Source: Hippopus hippopus (lineage: Eukaryota > Mollusca > Bivalvia > Cardiida > Cardiidae). Taken from it: DNA of 64,000 nucleotides. Position numbers and translations under genes: made by a program. The notes below the pieces were generated by a model that saw only the letters and a list, made by a program, of their open reading frames with translations, ran no database searches and was not told where the DNA came from. Below, piece by piece: positions 46,102-58,145 of this stretch; position 1 is the stretch's first letter; each line of letters opens with the position of its first letter. The stretch spans positions 51,685,619 through 51,749,618 of the forward strand of contig OX328102.1 in the NCBI GenBank assembly GCA_946811185.2. Direction: 5' to 3'.

Positions 46102-47638
46102 TACTGAACCAAAAAAGAAACTTCCCCTGTGTTTAAGTGCAGATATACACAAATATGAAAATCAGGATTAAACTAGATTTATATGCATTGAAAGAGTATT
46201 TTATTGCGACTTTGTGTGAAAATAATTATTGCTGAGGGTTTATCCAAAAGTAGTGTAATGGTAGTTAAAATGCGGAAGGGGTCGCTCACCAAAATCACAA
46301 ATTAATACCGGGTATGACCACCTTCACAGCATGAAGGACTGCCTGGCATCGTTGGCCCATAGAACGGATAAGTGTATTGATTTCGGCTTGTGGAATGTTG
46401 TTCCATTCCTGAATTAAGGCTTGTCTTAGCTGAATGACGTTTGACGGTGGAATAGGGCGACGTCTAACACGCTGGTCCAAATTATCCCAAAGGTGTTCAA
46501 TGGGATTCAGATCAGGGCTTTTGGCAGGCCAGTCATTAATAAATGCAATGTTATTCGCCCTGAGGAAATTCACATTGTCCCTAGCTGTATGGCTTGTGGC
46601 ATTATCATGCTGAAAAAGAGTGATATTGGCATTATTTTGAAACAGTGGGATAACGTGCCTCGCAAGAATTTCATCTCGATAGCGTTGGGCATTCAAATTC
46701 CCTTCGATAACGACGAGATTAGTGCGAAAGCCATGTGCAATGCCCGCCCAGACCAAGACAGAACCCCCACCCCCCAAAACGATCTCGTTCAAGTACGCAA
46801 CAGTCTGCATAACATTCATTTCTCCTACGGTATACTCGAATCCTGCCATCACCTCGATGAATGGAAAACCTGGACTCGTCAGAAAAAAGAACGCTATTCC
46901 ATTGTTGTCTAAGCCAGCGTTGGTGTGTACGTGCCCAATTAACACGATTTACGCGGTGACGTCGCGTCAAAACACAACCAACGTATGGACGACGTGCGCG
47001 TAGCCCACCCTCGCGCAAGCGATTGCACACAGTTTGGGCAGATATACGGTTGTTGTGTGTACCAGGGGTGTTAGCAGCATTGGCTGTGACAGTTTGGAAG
47101 CGACTGCGCAGGTGGGTGTTCCGAATATAGCGGTCTTGGCCGCCCGTCGTGACGCGAGGACGTCCACTACGTGGTCGATCTTCCGTACGCCCTGTTGCTT
47201 GAAAACGTTGTCTAAGGTGTCGAATAGCACGAGTAGAACATCCAATACTCATAGCAACAGCATTCATCGTCATACGAGCATTAAGCATGCCAATGACACG
47301 TTCGCGTAAATTTTGCGGAATTCTAGGCATATCAAAAATAAAGAAAACTAAAAAGAATTTAATTTTTTTCAACGTCTTTTTCTTATTGACATGAAAGTCT
47401 ATAAAATTAGACTGAAAGGTTTCAAAAAATATACACGAATTATACTGGTCCGTGCATGCACATGAAATTCGCTTTCAGCGGGTTTCTTCTGCAAAATGCT
47501 TTCAATCGAGTTAAAATTTGTTTTATCGGACACATAATCGTTCGCCCGAATATATGTAGGTCATCTGATACTTTGATGTTTTTTAATAACATTGCATTTG
47601 CACTTAAACACAGGAGAAGTTTCTTTTTTGGTTCAGTA
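46102..47638 (-). mobile_element. Tc1/mariner-type DNA transposon, nearly complete
   Basis: Terminal inverted repeats are TACTGAACCAAAAAAGAAAC at the left (46,102 on) and its complement at the right (to 47,638). Pairing continues imperfectly for ~45 bases (CCTGTGTTTAAGTGCA). Each end abuts TA, the target of this superfamily. The single transposase gene is on the minus strand. Confidence 0.85.
46295..47330 (-). pseudogene. Tc1-type transposase with one frameshift
   Basis: From the ATG at 47,330 (MPRIPQNLRERVIG) the frame gives an N-terminal paired-type helix-turn-helix (residues ~5-55), the RSGRPR basic motif (~54-59), and the first catalytic Asp in VLFSDESRF (D151). The second Asp is in TLFQHDNATSHTA and the Glu in SPDLNPIEHLWD; I count 35 residues between them (DD35E, close to the DD34E of classic Tc1). 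The halves lie in different frames: one base too many in a run of six (C run 46,770-46,775 on the plus strand), within the FGGG turn before VLVWAGI, causes the shift. Without it the protein is about 344 residues, normal for the family. No other lesion is seen, so this is a young copy or the indel is a sequencing error. Confidence 0.9.
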
Positions 47639-47726
47639 TATATCTGGTGTAATAAAAATGAACAATTTCATTATCAAACGCCCAAAATTGCATCATTTTA
47701 CTGAATTTAACCATACACTTTATGAA

Positions 47727-48109
47727 AATGTAATATTTTTCTGATAGTTTTTATTTGCCTTTTACAAAAAAATTTTGATTCGTGATTAACAAACAATTCA
47801 ATAAATATGGCTCAGATTATGTGGTTTGTATTTGTAAAGGATAGAAAAAATTCTAGAACAAAAAAAGAAAAGAAATACTGATGTCTTGTTTTCCAACAAT
47901 GTTTTCATGAAGCCTTTTACACAGAACTCATAAAACACAGGAATTATTGCGTGTTAAAGGGCTTAAAAAAGAAAAATCCTTAAAAATTCTCCCAATTTAA
48001 CTTTGTATGACACAAAAATTCAAGGGTCAAATATAGGTCATGTTTGAACAAACCATAAGGCATTCCAAATACTGATTACATGTATCTGTAACAGTTCTGC
48101 AAAATAGCC
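47727..48109. other. Intergenic DNA, no feature recognised
   Basis: AT-rich; no gene or repeat family recognised. Confidence 0.5.
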
Positions 48110-48190
48110 CCCCAAGGCTGGGATTGAACCCAGAATCTTCAGGTCCCAAGTCGAACGGTCGACCACATTGCTACAAAAGCTAGCTCTATA
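48110..48190 (-). mobile_element. tRNA-like sequence, probably a SINE head fragment
   Basis: On the minus strand it has an A-box-like TGTAGCAATGTGGTCGACCG and, about 30 bases later, a B box GGTTCAATCCCAG. An intact cloverleaf acceptor stem was not found, so a tRNA-derived SINE head or tRNA relic is more likely than a working tRNA gene. Confidence 0.45.
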
Positions 48191-48800
48191 GCAAGACAGT
48201 ATAAGTATTCCCTTATACAAACACAATTTACATCAATCTTTGGGATAGACCAGTATTCAACATATCCATGTCTGGTCATGGCATCCGACAACTGGATCTT
48301 GAGAAAATTTTGATTAGGGTTTATTTTAACACTTAAAATTGTAAATACCAAATACTCTGTGTTAATAATCCTGAAGGAAATGGTCAATTGAAAGCATTAT
48401 GAGACAAAGACAAAATTCTGGTAAGCAATATATATATTTTTTTTTTTTTAGTATTTTCTCCTGTTCCAATAGTGTTTTCAACTATACAAGTGAACTTCAG
48501 TTCATTTACAGGTATCATTTTATGTTGTCTGCAGATGCATTTAACTCTTTCCATACTATAGGCAACACCAGAAGCTTTTGTGGACAGTGTAGACCTCTGA
48601 TCTCCACTGTTCACTGCTATATTGTAGATTATGACCGAATTGTTTCTTGATCTTGCAGAAGAAATGTATTTTTAGCCTTTGAGACAATTAATTTGTTTAG
48701 TAGTGAAAGAGTTAAAGTGCCTAAAACTTGTCATATGGGAAAGGAATGAATAATGAAATGGCAATCTTACAAAAATTAACACCCATCTAAACGTGGATTT

Positions 48801-48937
48801 GGGGTCCTGCATGGCTCACTAGTAAAGTGTAGGACTTGTTACCTGATAACCCAGACATACAGAAATAAGCTAGCTGTAGCAGTCATATGACTGATATAAT
48901 GTTGAAAGTGACAGTAATCATCATTCAATTAATCAAA
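48801..48937 (+). mobile_element. Truncated SINE copy, same family as 3,697-3,924
   Basis: The head GGGGTCCTGCATGGCTCACTA is followed by TAAAGTGTAGGACTTGT. The middle is deleted and the 3' part resumes near CAGTCATATGACTG, ending CATTCAATTAATCAA, as in the full SINE. Confidence 0.7.
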
Positions 48938-51329
48938 TGTGGATGTAACATTGGGCTGCAAGGTTAACCTTCATCTAACATTTCTGTCAGCCTCACAAAA
49001 TGTAGCTGTTAAGTTTTTGAAAACCAATTGGCTGAGGTGTTTTTTTGTCTGAAACTTTGCTTTAAATCAGATTGAAAATATTAACAGCTCAGCCTTGGGT
49101 TTGTGAGCTTACATAGATAAACAAGACATGATGACTATATCTTTCTTTTCTATAGCATTTTAAGCATTTCTAAATTCATCATTATTCATCATTATGCAAG
49201 ACTCTTTTGAAAGATTGAAACTTCTGTACTCAGACATCAAGGTTTTGATTTTTACAGTAGCATTTTACAATTCTAGCCTAAACACAACAACTTCTAAACT
49301 TTTGTATGGTTGGTATAATCATATAGACTGAACAATTCAAATCTAAAATAGTGTGCCTATAAGAATGGAATTTTACTATGTTTGGCAGTCCGATCTTACT
49401 CTACCGGTACACTTTTTACATACTATATAGACTGTCCTCATTCTGAGGTATAAAGCATGCATTGTTTTGAAACTAGTACGGTTTAGTTAAAAAATAAAAC
49501 AATACAGGAGTCCTCTCAGGGAAAAAGAAACAGTGGTATTTTGTATGTAAGTTCTTACTGAAAGCACATTGTCCTTTCCATAACTCTAACACATAGGAAT
49601 CCTTTCAAGGGTTTCTCCTAATTACTACACAACTTCAAACTATTAATTTCAAAATGAAATACAAAATCTAACTAGAAACAATAATTTGATTGTTAGGTTC
49701 AATGATTTCTTCTTTCCTTTCATGAAAATGTTCTTGGTTTCATTCTTGAACTCAAATATGTTTTGTAATAGTCTGAAAGGTGAAAACTAAGTGATGTGTT
49801 CAGTAATTTCTAAGATTTAGACCATGTGTAATTCATGAATATTGAATGTACCTTTCTTCTATAAGATAAATGAAAATTTACCCTGTAACTTCATGAATAA
49901 ACAAGTCAGGAAAATAATGATTTTACAAAAGAAAGTAAGGTCAACTCATGCACAAAATATGAAAATGATTGTAACTACCTTCAAGAATAATTTGATGGTT
50001 GACTGATTTCTGGTGTCTACATTAGTGTCAACACTGTTTCAGTCTTACAGTGACAACAATTCATCTATTTGTGTACCTTTTGGGTTTTACTAGGGCTAGG
50101 CTGGTTCTCTGCAGTGTCTTGTCTACGGACATTCTAAAAAATCCTGGCCAGCCTGGTCAATACTCATATTGACCTGCTCTTTGCCAACCTTGCACACTAT
50201 ATTACTAAATCATTGCAGGGATATGTGCAAAAAATACCTGATGTATTATGAAATACTTGAAATTAATATTTAAAATGGATAAGGGTTATTCATCACATCC
50301 AATGCATTTTTGAGTTAATCCATTTTCATGGTCTAAAGAAAAGAATTAAAATCATCACTCATCACCTGGCAGAACATAGTCCTTTTTTTATATGTGTGAA
50401 TCCAAGCCCTTGGTGAAGGTACTTTAGCAGCCAGAATGGATCAAGATCACACTCAGTGTGACAAGTTGCCATGCAGAGTAAAAAATGACCTTAACATAAC
50501 TAAAATGAAACTTTCAAGTCGAATTTACAAATCCAATTATTGCTATTTTGAAGTTATTCTTTGGGGAAAAATACTTTCTTAACAGGCAGTATGGATCAAA
50601 GATCAGACTGCACTTTCTGTGCACTCTGATCTTAATCAATACTCTCTGCAAAAGGTCCTTGAGTAGCACTTAGCAACCTAAGGGTTAATAGCATTGGGTC
50701 ACTCTATAAAATTTTAAAGACTATAGGCATACCTTCATGCTAAGCTTTGAATTACATAAAACACAGTCACCGTCTTAAATATGGGTTGAGCAGCAGTTCA
50801 TAATAAGAATTTATAAGTAAAAATAGTTATATAACTTGCTCTGTACATGCACTTCTAATTCACAGGATCAAAAATATATCAAAGATTTCAAATCTATATG
50901 TCTAAATAGAAAGACGCATAGATGCATTCCTGTGGATCCTTTATCATAAATTTATCTGAAAATTCAGCATTTTTTTTTTTTTTTTTTTTACTGAAATGTC
51001 ACAAAATAAAATTTTATCGAGGAAAAACTGCTTAATCTCCTTGTTCATTTTGGCAGCGGACGACACAAGTTGTGAATGAAGGTTTTTGAATGAAAACGAG
51101 GGCAGTGTAAACAATGTTAATACGCTACTGTGCATTTTGAAAAAAAAAAAAAAAAAACTTTGTTTCAGTATTTTAGATTGACAATTCTTTCAGTTTTGGC
51201 GAAATTTCGATAAAGAAATCAAACTTAATTTGTATGGTTTGTTCAGGGTCAGAGTTGATCTGATTTGTAGATCTGCGCTGTTCGTCCTAATTATCAGCCA
51301 TGCAAAAACTGAAAGTAAGCATGCATGAT
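48938..51329. other. Intergenic DNA with hairpin repeat copies
   Basis: No supported gene. Copies of the dispersed hairpin repeat lie at about 50,430-50,465 (CACACTCAGTGTGAC) and 50,585-50,690. T- and A-runs flank 50,990-51,138, where a weak first-exon-like frame lies on the minus strand. Confidence 0.5.
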
Positions 51330-52120
51330 GTATTTGGTTCCGGTCAAAACGATCACAGTAAGCGGATTTGCTATAGCAAATCCGCTAAAAAGTACCAAAG
51401 AAATTTTATGTCCGCTATACACAAGTTATTAAATGCTGTGCTAGATTCTGGCTATATTCCAAGGTCATGGCTACAAGGAGTTATTATCCCTGTTTTCAAA
51501 AATAAGGGTAGCCCGACAGAACCTTGTGAATATAGACCTATCACTAAGCAAACTTTTTACTTCCGTGCTCAACCAAAGATTAACAAGCTACCTCGAAGAC
51601 ATCCAAGGCGAGGCTACTCTACTTCCGATCATCTTTTTACACTAAATCCCATTATAGATATTCTAAGAAAAAGAAAACACATCAAGCAGACTTACATTGA
51701 TCAGTACAAACAAACCTGGGCATCACAACTCAGAGAATCAGAGAAAGTTAGAACCTACAATAACTTAAAGAACTCGCATGAACTTGAATCTATTTCAAAC
51801 TTTTGAACAATCATGACGCCCTCACTTTGTTTAAATTTAGGACTGCCAACTTTAAGCTACCCCTGGAAACTGGACGCTATGAATCGATCCCTTACGAAGA
51901 TAGAACCTGCCGATTATGCACCGAGGATAGTGTAGGATCAGAAGCGCACTACATGTTTGAATGCAGCTCCCTATCTGCAGAAGGAGCATTTTTCCCTGCC
52001 GTTCTCGGTTTAACCGAAGTTCACAGAATTGAAGTCAAATATTTCTTGGCTATTAACAACACAGATGCACTAACACATCTGTGCAAATTTCTGAGAGCTA
52101 TAATGTCTAAATTTAATTAA
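51330..52120 (+). pseudogene. LINE pseudogene, RT catalytic core deleted
   Basis: The first frame (to 51,806) holds LDSGYIPRSWLQGVIIPVFK and CEYRPIT, the N-terminal RT blocks of a CR1/L2/I-like LINE. A shift brings FTSVLNQRLTSYLEDIQGEA, and another GYSTSDHLFTLNPIIDIL. The sequence then jumps to the post-RT region (KQTYIDQYKQTWASQLRES), so the YxDD-containing core is gone. The second frame (51,803-52,120) ends with a finger CRLCTEDSVGSEAHYMFEC (C-x2-C-x10-H-x4-C). Confidence 0.8.
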
Positions 52121-52612
52121 ATTGTTTAAAAAATGTCACCAGACAACCATTTTCCTTTCCTGTGCGATCTAATTTAACGTTTGCCATTTTATAAAATGAG
52201 GCCTAGCAACTCGGAAGAGTGAACTCAGGAGGACTGGATCGTTTTCATTTTTTTTTTTCCCTTTACTTTTATTGACCTTTCTTAGCTGCGAAAATCGTAT
52301 ATAGATGTGTTTCCGACTCTCTCTTTATCTCTGTATTATCATGATCCACTCATATACCAGTGTTCTGGAAAAATAGCTTCTACAGACAGTATAGACAGAG
52401 AACAGGAGCGTGTGTGCACCCTTTTGCTCTCCACTATGTTAAATCAATCCATTGCTCCAATCATGAACTATTGTTCATAACTTGCTAACTTATGCAGACA
52501 GTGCGGACCGAGGCCAGACTGAACAGCTCTCTGGTCCGGTATTAATAGTCCTATTATCCTTTCTTTTAACCCTGTACCATACGATCCCAGTTTTTAAACG
52601 ACAATGAGCGTG
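52121..52612. other. Short spacer with a degraded hairpin repeat
   Basis: No gene. GACAGTGCGGACCGAGGCCA and TCTGGTCC near 52,498-52,540 resemble the dispersed hairpin family. Confidence 0.4.
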
Positions 52613-53115
52613 TGTTAAATGATTTAGAAGTCTTGACTAATAAGATATCTTGGACAAAATTTGTAAATTAAAGGTATTTTAGAAAGTACTGGCTTTTATA
52701 CAATGTACAGTTAAATCAAGGTGTCGATATATATTTAAATAGTATTTAGATATTTTTTTTTGGGGGGGGGATTTAGAACAGCCCTTAGTCGTTTCCGTGT
52801 TTGATCACATACACTAGAAATAGAAGCATGAAGATGGAAAAAATCTCATTCCAGGAAAGGTAATACAAACTATGCAATACATTAGAAGATGAAATGCACT
52901 TTTTTCTGGAATGGCCAATGTTTTCAAACATTAGAAAATATATATATTAAAAAATACTACTGGGTGAGAGTCCAAGTATGGCTAAATTCATTGAATTGAT
53001 GAAAAGTGAAAACAAACAGACTATTAGAAATTTATCAATTTTTATCTAATAAAGGATATAAAGAAAGAGATAGACAGAACTATTGTTTTTAATGTTGCAT
53101 TTCTTTTATTCTCAT
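52613..53115 (+). pseudogene. LINE 3' remnant, second copy
   Basis: Parallel to 14,811-15,300, but starting abruptly at GTTAAATGATTTAGAAGTC. It includes CAATACATTAGAAGATGAAA (the CNTLEDE finger region) and a slightly longer 3' part, absent from the first copy (about 53,057-53,090). Confidence 0.6.
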
Positions 53116-53708
53116 CTCAAAAACTAAAAATTAATTATTCAATTACTCAATAGGTCAATAGTTCCAATAGGTAAAAAATTTCTGTGCTGTGATTTTATAA
53201 ATTAACCTCAACTCATTCAGTGCCATAGGTGAAATCAATGGCTTCTGTGGCTGATACTCTCTGATCTAGAGTCAGTGTCATCCTCTTTTTTAGTCAAACC
53301 TGTAGGCTTAAAATAATTTCTAGATAAAGTGGGTTGTATTTACAGTCTTTGAAAGAGATAAAGTTTATACAGTAACTTGGCAGCGAAAACCAAATAAAAA
53401 CACTCCAAAATAGGTCAAATGTATATTATTTTTCCTTTAAAGTTAAAGCAAAATTGAATATGCATTTCATAAATGATGATTCAAGTGTTTTGTCAAAGTA
53501 AAAAGAAAACTTGAGAAATAACATAGATTCAGATCAACAAGATATGGCTGATCTGAAATCTATGTGTTCTTCTAGTTTTTTATTTAAAAAAAAAATAAAA
53601 ATAAATAAATAAATAAATATATACAACCAGGATAACTTTTATATACACTTTAGAGACATTACCTCCATTCATTTTCATCCAAATGATCCATTGACTGTCA
53701 TTGTTGAT

Positions 53709-53712
<4 letters not shown>

Positions 53713-53756
<44 letters not shown>
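53713..53756. repeat. TG/TA microsatellite
   Basis: (TG)17-18 followed by (TA)5. The first S copy has only a short TATATA at the same place (near 15,884), so the tract expanded here. Confidence 0.95.
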
Positions 53757-53757
<1 letters not shown>

Positions 53758-54049
53758 TCGATAACTATATTTGGTATGATAGGCATTCTGCCTTTTTCTC
53801 CTGAATAAAATATTCCTTTATATCATCCCATACTTTCTCATTTATTATAGTACTAACATATCAATTATACATAAATGAATAATAAAGATCAAACTCCAAG
53901 TGTCATTTTGAAAAAAATATTTTAATCCCCATTTGTAAACATTGGTAATGGTTATACAATTGAGAATAAAACAATATGGAGTGAATACACTGTTTTTTTG
54001 GTAAGTGGCGGTCAATGGACGTCAGATGTAAACAAGACTGAGGAAAAAA

Positions 54050-55225
54050 ACTAGAGGCCCTTCAGAGCCTGAAATCGCTCAAATAGCAGATTTTGCTTTT
54101 TTGCTCGCATACATTATGAATTCATGAAAAAGGAAAAACAAAAATAAGAAATGGGCTTGAACCCACTAAGACAGCATAAAGAAGGCATGGTGAATTGAAC
54201 AAATAGTAAAAAAAATTGAAGTACAATTTCTCAAAACCAATGATAGGGTTTCCATATGCATTGAATTTAACAATCCTACCAAATTTCAAAAAATGTGACT
54301 AATAATGTGGACTTTGTTTAGTAAACAATAACAAGTCAACAAATGGCTGCTTTTCCTAAACTGATTTTCTTTACTTTAAATAGAGTTCAATTGCTTGATG
54401 AACCAAACAATCTGAGGAAGTTTCGAAAGAATTAAATGAAAAAATATGGACTTCATTACCCAAACAAGAAATGAGAATTTTCAGATTTAGATAACTACTT
54501 TTCCCATACTGACAGTCAGATCTTTTTTTGTTAATCACTACGGTTCAAGCTGTTTATGATACAAAGCCACTGTGCAAGTTTAATGAAAATCTGACCACAA
54601 ATGCAGACTTTATCTCGTAAACAAGAAATGGAAATTTTCAACTTCAAATGGCTCCTTTTTTCCATACTGTTTGTTGGATTTTTTGAAAATGGATAGAATT
54701 CAAGCAGTTGATGATACAAAGCAACTGCACAAGTTTCACTAAATCTGACTATAAATAAGGACTTAATGGCGTAAAGAAGAAATGGAAATTTGCAACTTCA
54801 AATGGCTACTTTTCCCGTACTGTTCTTTGGATTTTTTTTCAAAATCAATAGAGTTTAAGCTGATGATGGTATAAAGCAACTGTACAAGATTCATGAAAAT
54901 CTGACCACAAACGGAGACTTATCGCCTAAAAAAAATGGAAATTTGCAACTTCAAATCTCTACTTTTCCAATACCTTTTGTTGGACATTTTTTTTTAAAGT
55001 CAATAGGGTTTGAGCTGTTGATGATACAAAGCAATTGTGCAAGTTTCACAAAAATCTGATGCCAAATGCAGACTTTATCGCGTAAACGAGAAATGAAAGT
55101 TTTCAACTTTAAATGGCTACTTTTCCCATACTGTTTGTTTGCTTTTATTTCAAAATCAATAGGCTTCAAGCTATTGATGAGATAAAAAAAAAAAACAAGG
55201 AATGGAAATTTGGAACTTAAAACGG
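54050..55225 (-). mobile_element. Pearl-like element, second copy, with ~4-5 family-1 units
   Basis: The leader starts ACTAGAGGCCCTTCAGAGCC, a weakened form of the palindrome at 16,191, followed by TGAAATCGCTCAAATAGC. Minus-phase ~155 bp units run from about 54,530 to 55,210 and abut the left end of copy B. Confidence 0.65.
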
Positions 55226-58145
55226 CATTACATGAAACTAGCGAGAGTGGATGAGATAAGAAAAGTAATTTTTTTGACAAGATGGCCGAAAGAAGGTTTA
55301 GTAATGATATCGAAATGAAAATGGAAGAAAAACATGATGGATCTAGAACCTTTACTTGACTTTTCTGTTCCCACGAACAATCGATATGAGAGGCGGGAAA
55401 AGAACAAAGAAGAAAACAGATGGAAAACACAGGTACGAAATCGAAAGAAATTGGGGGGGTCAGTCCGTAATAAGAACAATGAAGAATTTACCTAGATGAG
55501 TCTGTACTCTGTAGGCATACAGAATCACTCATAGCAGGATAGTCAAACATCTGTCATTGTTGATATTGGAAAAACCCAGGGGTCATGAGACATAAAGTCA
55601 TCATCTATTAATAGGACACTACTGGAAACTAGCACAAATAAAGACGACAGTGCTGACTTACCTTATGGACACTCAGCTCCGAAGGAGAGAGAATATGTGA
55701 ACTGTGTTAAATCCAGATCTAGAAGCCACACAAAATTTCGGAACATGATGAATAAACACAGCATTCCGAACAATCAAAATCGACAAGGTTCACCACAATG
55801 AGGAAACACGGGGCAAATCATACGTCGGTAGAAGGTGTTTCCACTACGTCGTCAGAATGTGTGTCGCGAACTAGCCAATCAGGAACCATGGATGAAGACA
55901 AAAGTGAAGGACAGGCAAAATGTAAATAGGACAGATCTGTGAGGAGAATTAGTGATATAATTGTGTGTACAGGGTTTGATTGGCAAGAGATACTTGAATT
56001 ATTAAGCTAGACTTACCTTCGTAGAAGTAAGGCAAAGGTTGGTCATAATTTCATCCGACACAAAACTCCCTTATTGGCCCCACAGATTATGACGCAGCGT
56101 CAGCAATCCAGGTGGTCATATTTTAGAGTACTTATGGCGCAGTAGTTGCATAATTTTGTAAGGAATCGTTGGAAGGGTGGTTGAGGGTGGGCTTGTGAGC
56201 CCTAAGGGAGTTTTGTGTCGGATGAAATTATGATCACTCTTCGCCTTACTTCTACGAAGGTAAGTCCAGCTTAATCATTCAATTTCATTCAACACATAAA
56301 CTCCCTTATGGGCTCCACAGATTTTTTAGAGTTGATTACTTACAAAATGGGCTAGTAAAGCATAGAGAGAGGTGCTGACTTTCATTGACAGCAATTTTGG
56401 AATTCTACTATTCCAAAAGGAATTTGCGTGTCATATCTGCTCTGCTGTGAAGTATAGTATTAAGCAGGCTTGTGAGCATTACTCCGGTCAGCTGATAATA
56501 TGACCTCTCTCAAATGCCCTCCCTCACGATGAATTTGTAACAAGGACGCCGATCTAATCCTATGCGGCTTGGAATTTTCACAGTTTTAATAAGTAATTTA
56601 TTACTATTTACAAGTATTTGTACTTTCCCATTATATTGATTATTGTAACAATACAAGATTTATCGTTTCCTCATACCGATGTACAGTCGGGAATCTATTG
56701 CATACGTCCATATTGCAGTGAACTAGGCAGAGAAAGAGTTTCTTCATTGAGTACATCTTACAAAACCGGCTGATAATTTTGTTTCGTGTATGTTAACATT
56801 CTTGTTTATCCATGTGCTGATTAGCCTGATATTCAACGATTGTTTTTGCTTAAATTTTGGTAATGGCCGTTTTTTTTTTAAAGAACCAATAATCCATTAT
56901 AAAGTTAATATTTTTCTCCCAGATTTTTATACATTTGACTACACCATGTGAATAGAAATGCATCACAAGCCGCTGCTTCTGGTTTAGAATATTTAGAACC
57001 ATATAAAAGAAGTTTGGCATTCAAACGTGATGCAACCAATTCTGTGTGCATATCTGGCTGTAAATACTTTCGTGATGCATGAAAACATTTGCATCTAGAA
57101 TATCCTTCTAGAATATCATTTCCACTTCTACAGAGTTTTTTATGCCTGTTTATTTCTCACTTTGGCTATACGATATTCCGATATGTGTATATGCCGTTCA
57201 ATGCACGGAATCATAGTGTCTCTTCCCACCATGATTCATAAACAACTTGTATCGTTCGTATGTTGTCGTATGTAGACTTTTCTCATGTTCCTATTGAAGA
57301 CGTGATCCTAGATTTCAAATCTTCTCTTATATTAATTTCTTTGAATTTTGATGTTCCTTTGATCAAAATCGCCTTGTTTCCAGTATTATTTAATCACATG
57401 TCCCATACATTTAAGTGCAGTAGCGGTATGGATTGTAATACTAATATGTGCTGGATTTAGCTTTACTTTCTTGTACCTTTGTTGTCAAGTCAACATTCCG
57501 ATTGTACTCTAGGACTGGAGGTACGTTCAATTAACTGTAAGAAATGCTATGATAAGGCTATAATCGGCATGTTTCCCTCCCGCTGGCTTAAAACTGTGTT
57601 GGATATCGCACATCGGATTAATGAACCTTTAATTTCCTGGATTTACGGAAACGTACTGTTCTCCGTATCTTCATGTCATAAAGCTGTAATATTCTTACAC
57701 CTAAATCGCTACTGGATGCACTGTTCCTTTTACATTACGTAAGCAAGTCTTATGGCTATTACCAATGGAATTCACGCTCGCATGACTGTGTGACCCTAGA
57801 TAAACGAGTTCATACAAGTTTCATGGTTCAGATTCCAAGACTGCATGAAGAGCCCATAACTAATGCCGTTTAATTAGTATTTATGTCCTCTGAAATGATT
57901 CTGAAATATTTACAAACCTCATATCTCGATCGAGTAATTAATAATCACCTGAAAGGTCAACAGAAGCTAACCAGCAATCCTTCCTCAATACAGTAAGTGC
58001 TGAGTGCAGTGATTTTGTCTTAAAAATGACTTTCGTCAATGTAAAGCGAGTTAAAGAATTTCAGATGTTTAAATAAGTCCTATTGTATTTTCCATACTTC
58101 CTTGAGCTGAAATTATTTGATATGCATGCATTGTTGGTATCTATG
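55226..58145 (+). repeat. Left inverted arm of copy B
   Basis: Complete left arm, inverted relative to 11,173-14,200. Its first ~550 bases define the outer end of the element. It lacks the 103-base insertion seen in the right arm of A. Confidence 0.8.

Larger units (their letters stand above)
45491..47726. mobile_element. Outer inverted-repeat element containing the Tc1-type transposon
   Basis: 45,491-45,557 and 47,663-47,726 are inverted copies (GGTTAAATTCAGTAAAATGA, then TTTTGGGCGTTTGATAATG) with few differences. Removing the 1.54 kb Tc1-type element leaves ~0.7 kb, the size of a MITE or internally deleted element. Target duplication was not resolved. Confidence 0.55.
52613..54515 (+). repeat. 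Segmental direct repeat S, second copy
   Basis: Collinear with 14,811-16,640 with scattered substitutions and indels, including expanded TG and TA tracts. No intact gene. Its right end passes into the hairpin leader and family-1 array, as in the first copy. Confidence 0.8.

Noticed and set aside
46493..47309. Plus-strand open frames across the Tc1-type element
   Set aside because: Shadows of the transposase, which explains every conserved motif on the minus strand.
48110..48190. Functional tRNA gene
   Set aside because: A and B boxes are recognisable, but acceptor-stem pairing and a clear anticodon arm were not found.
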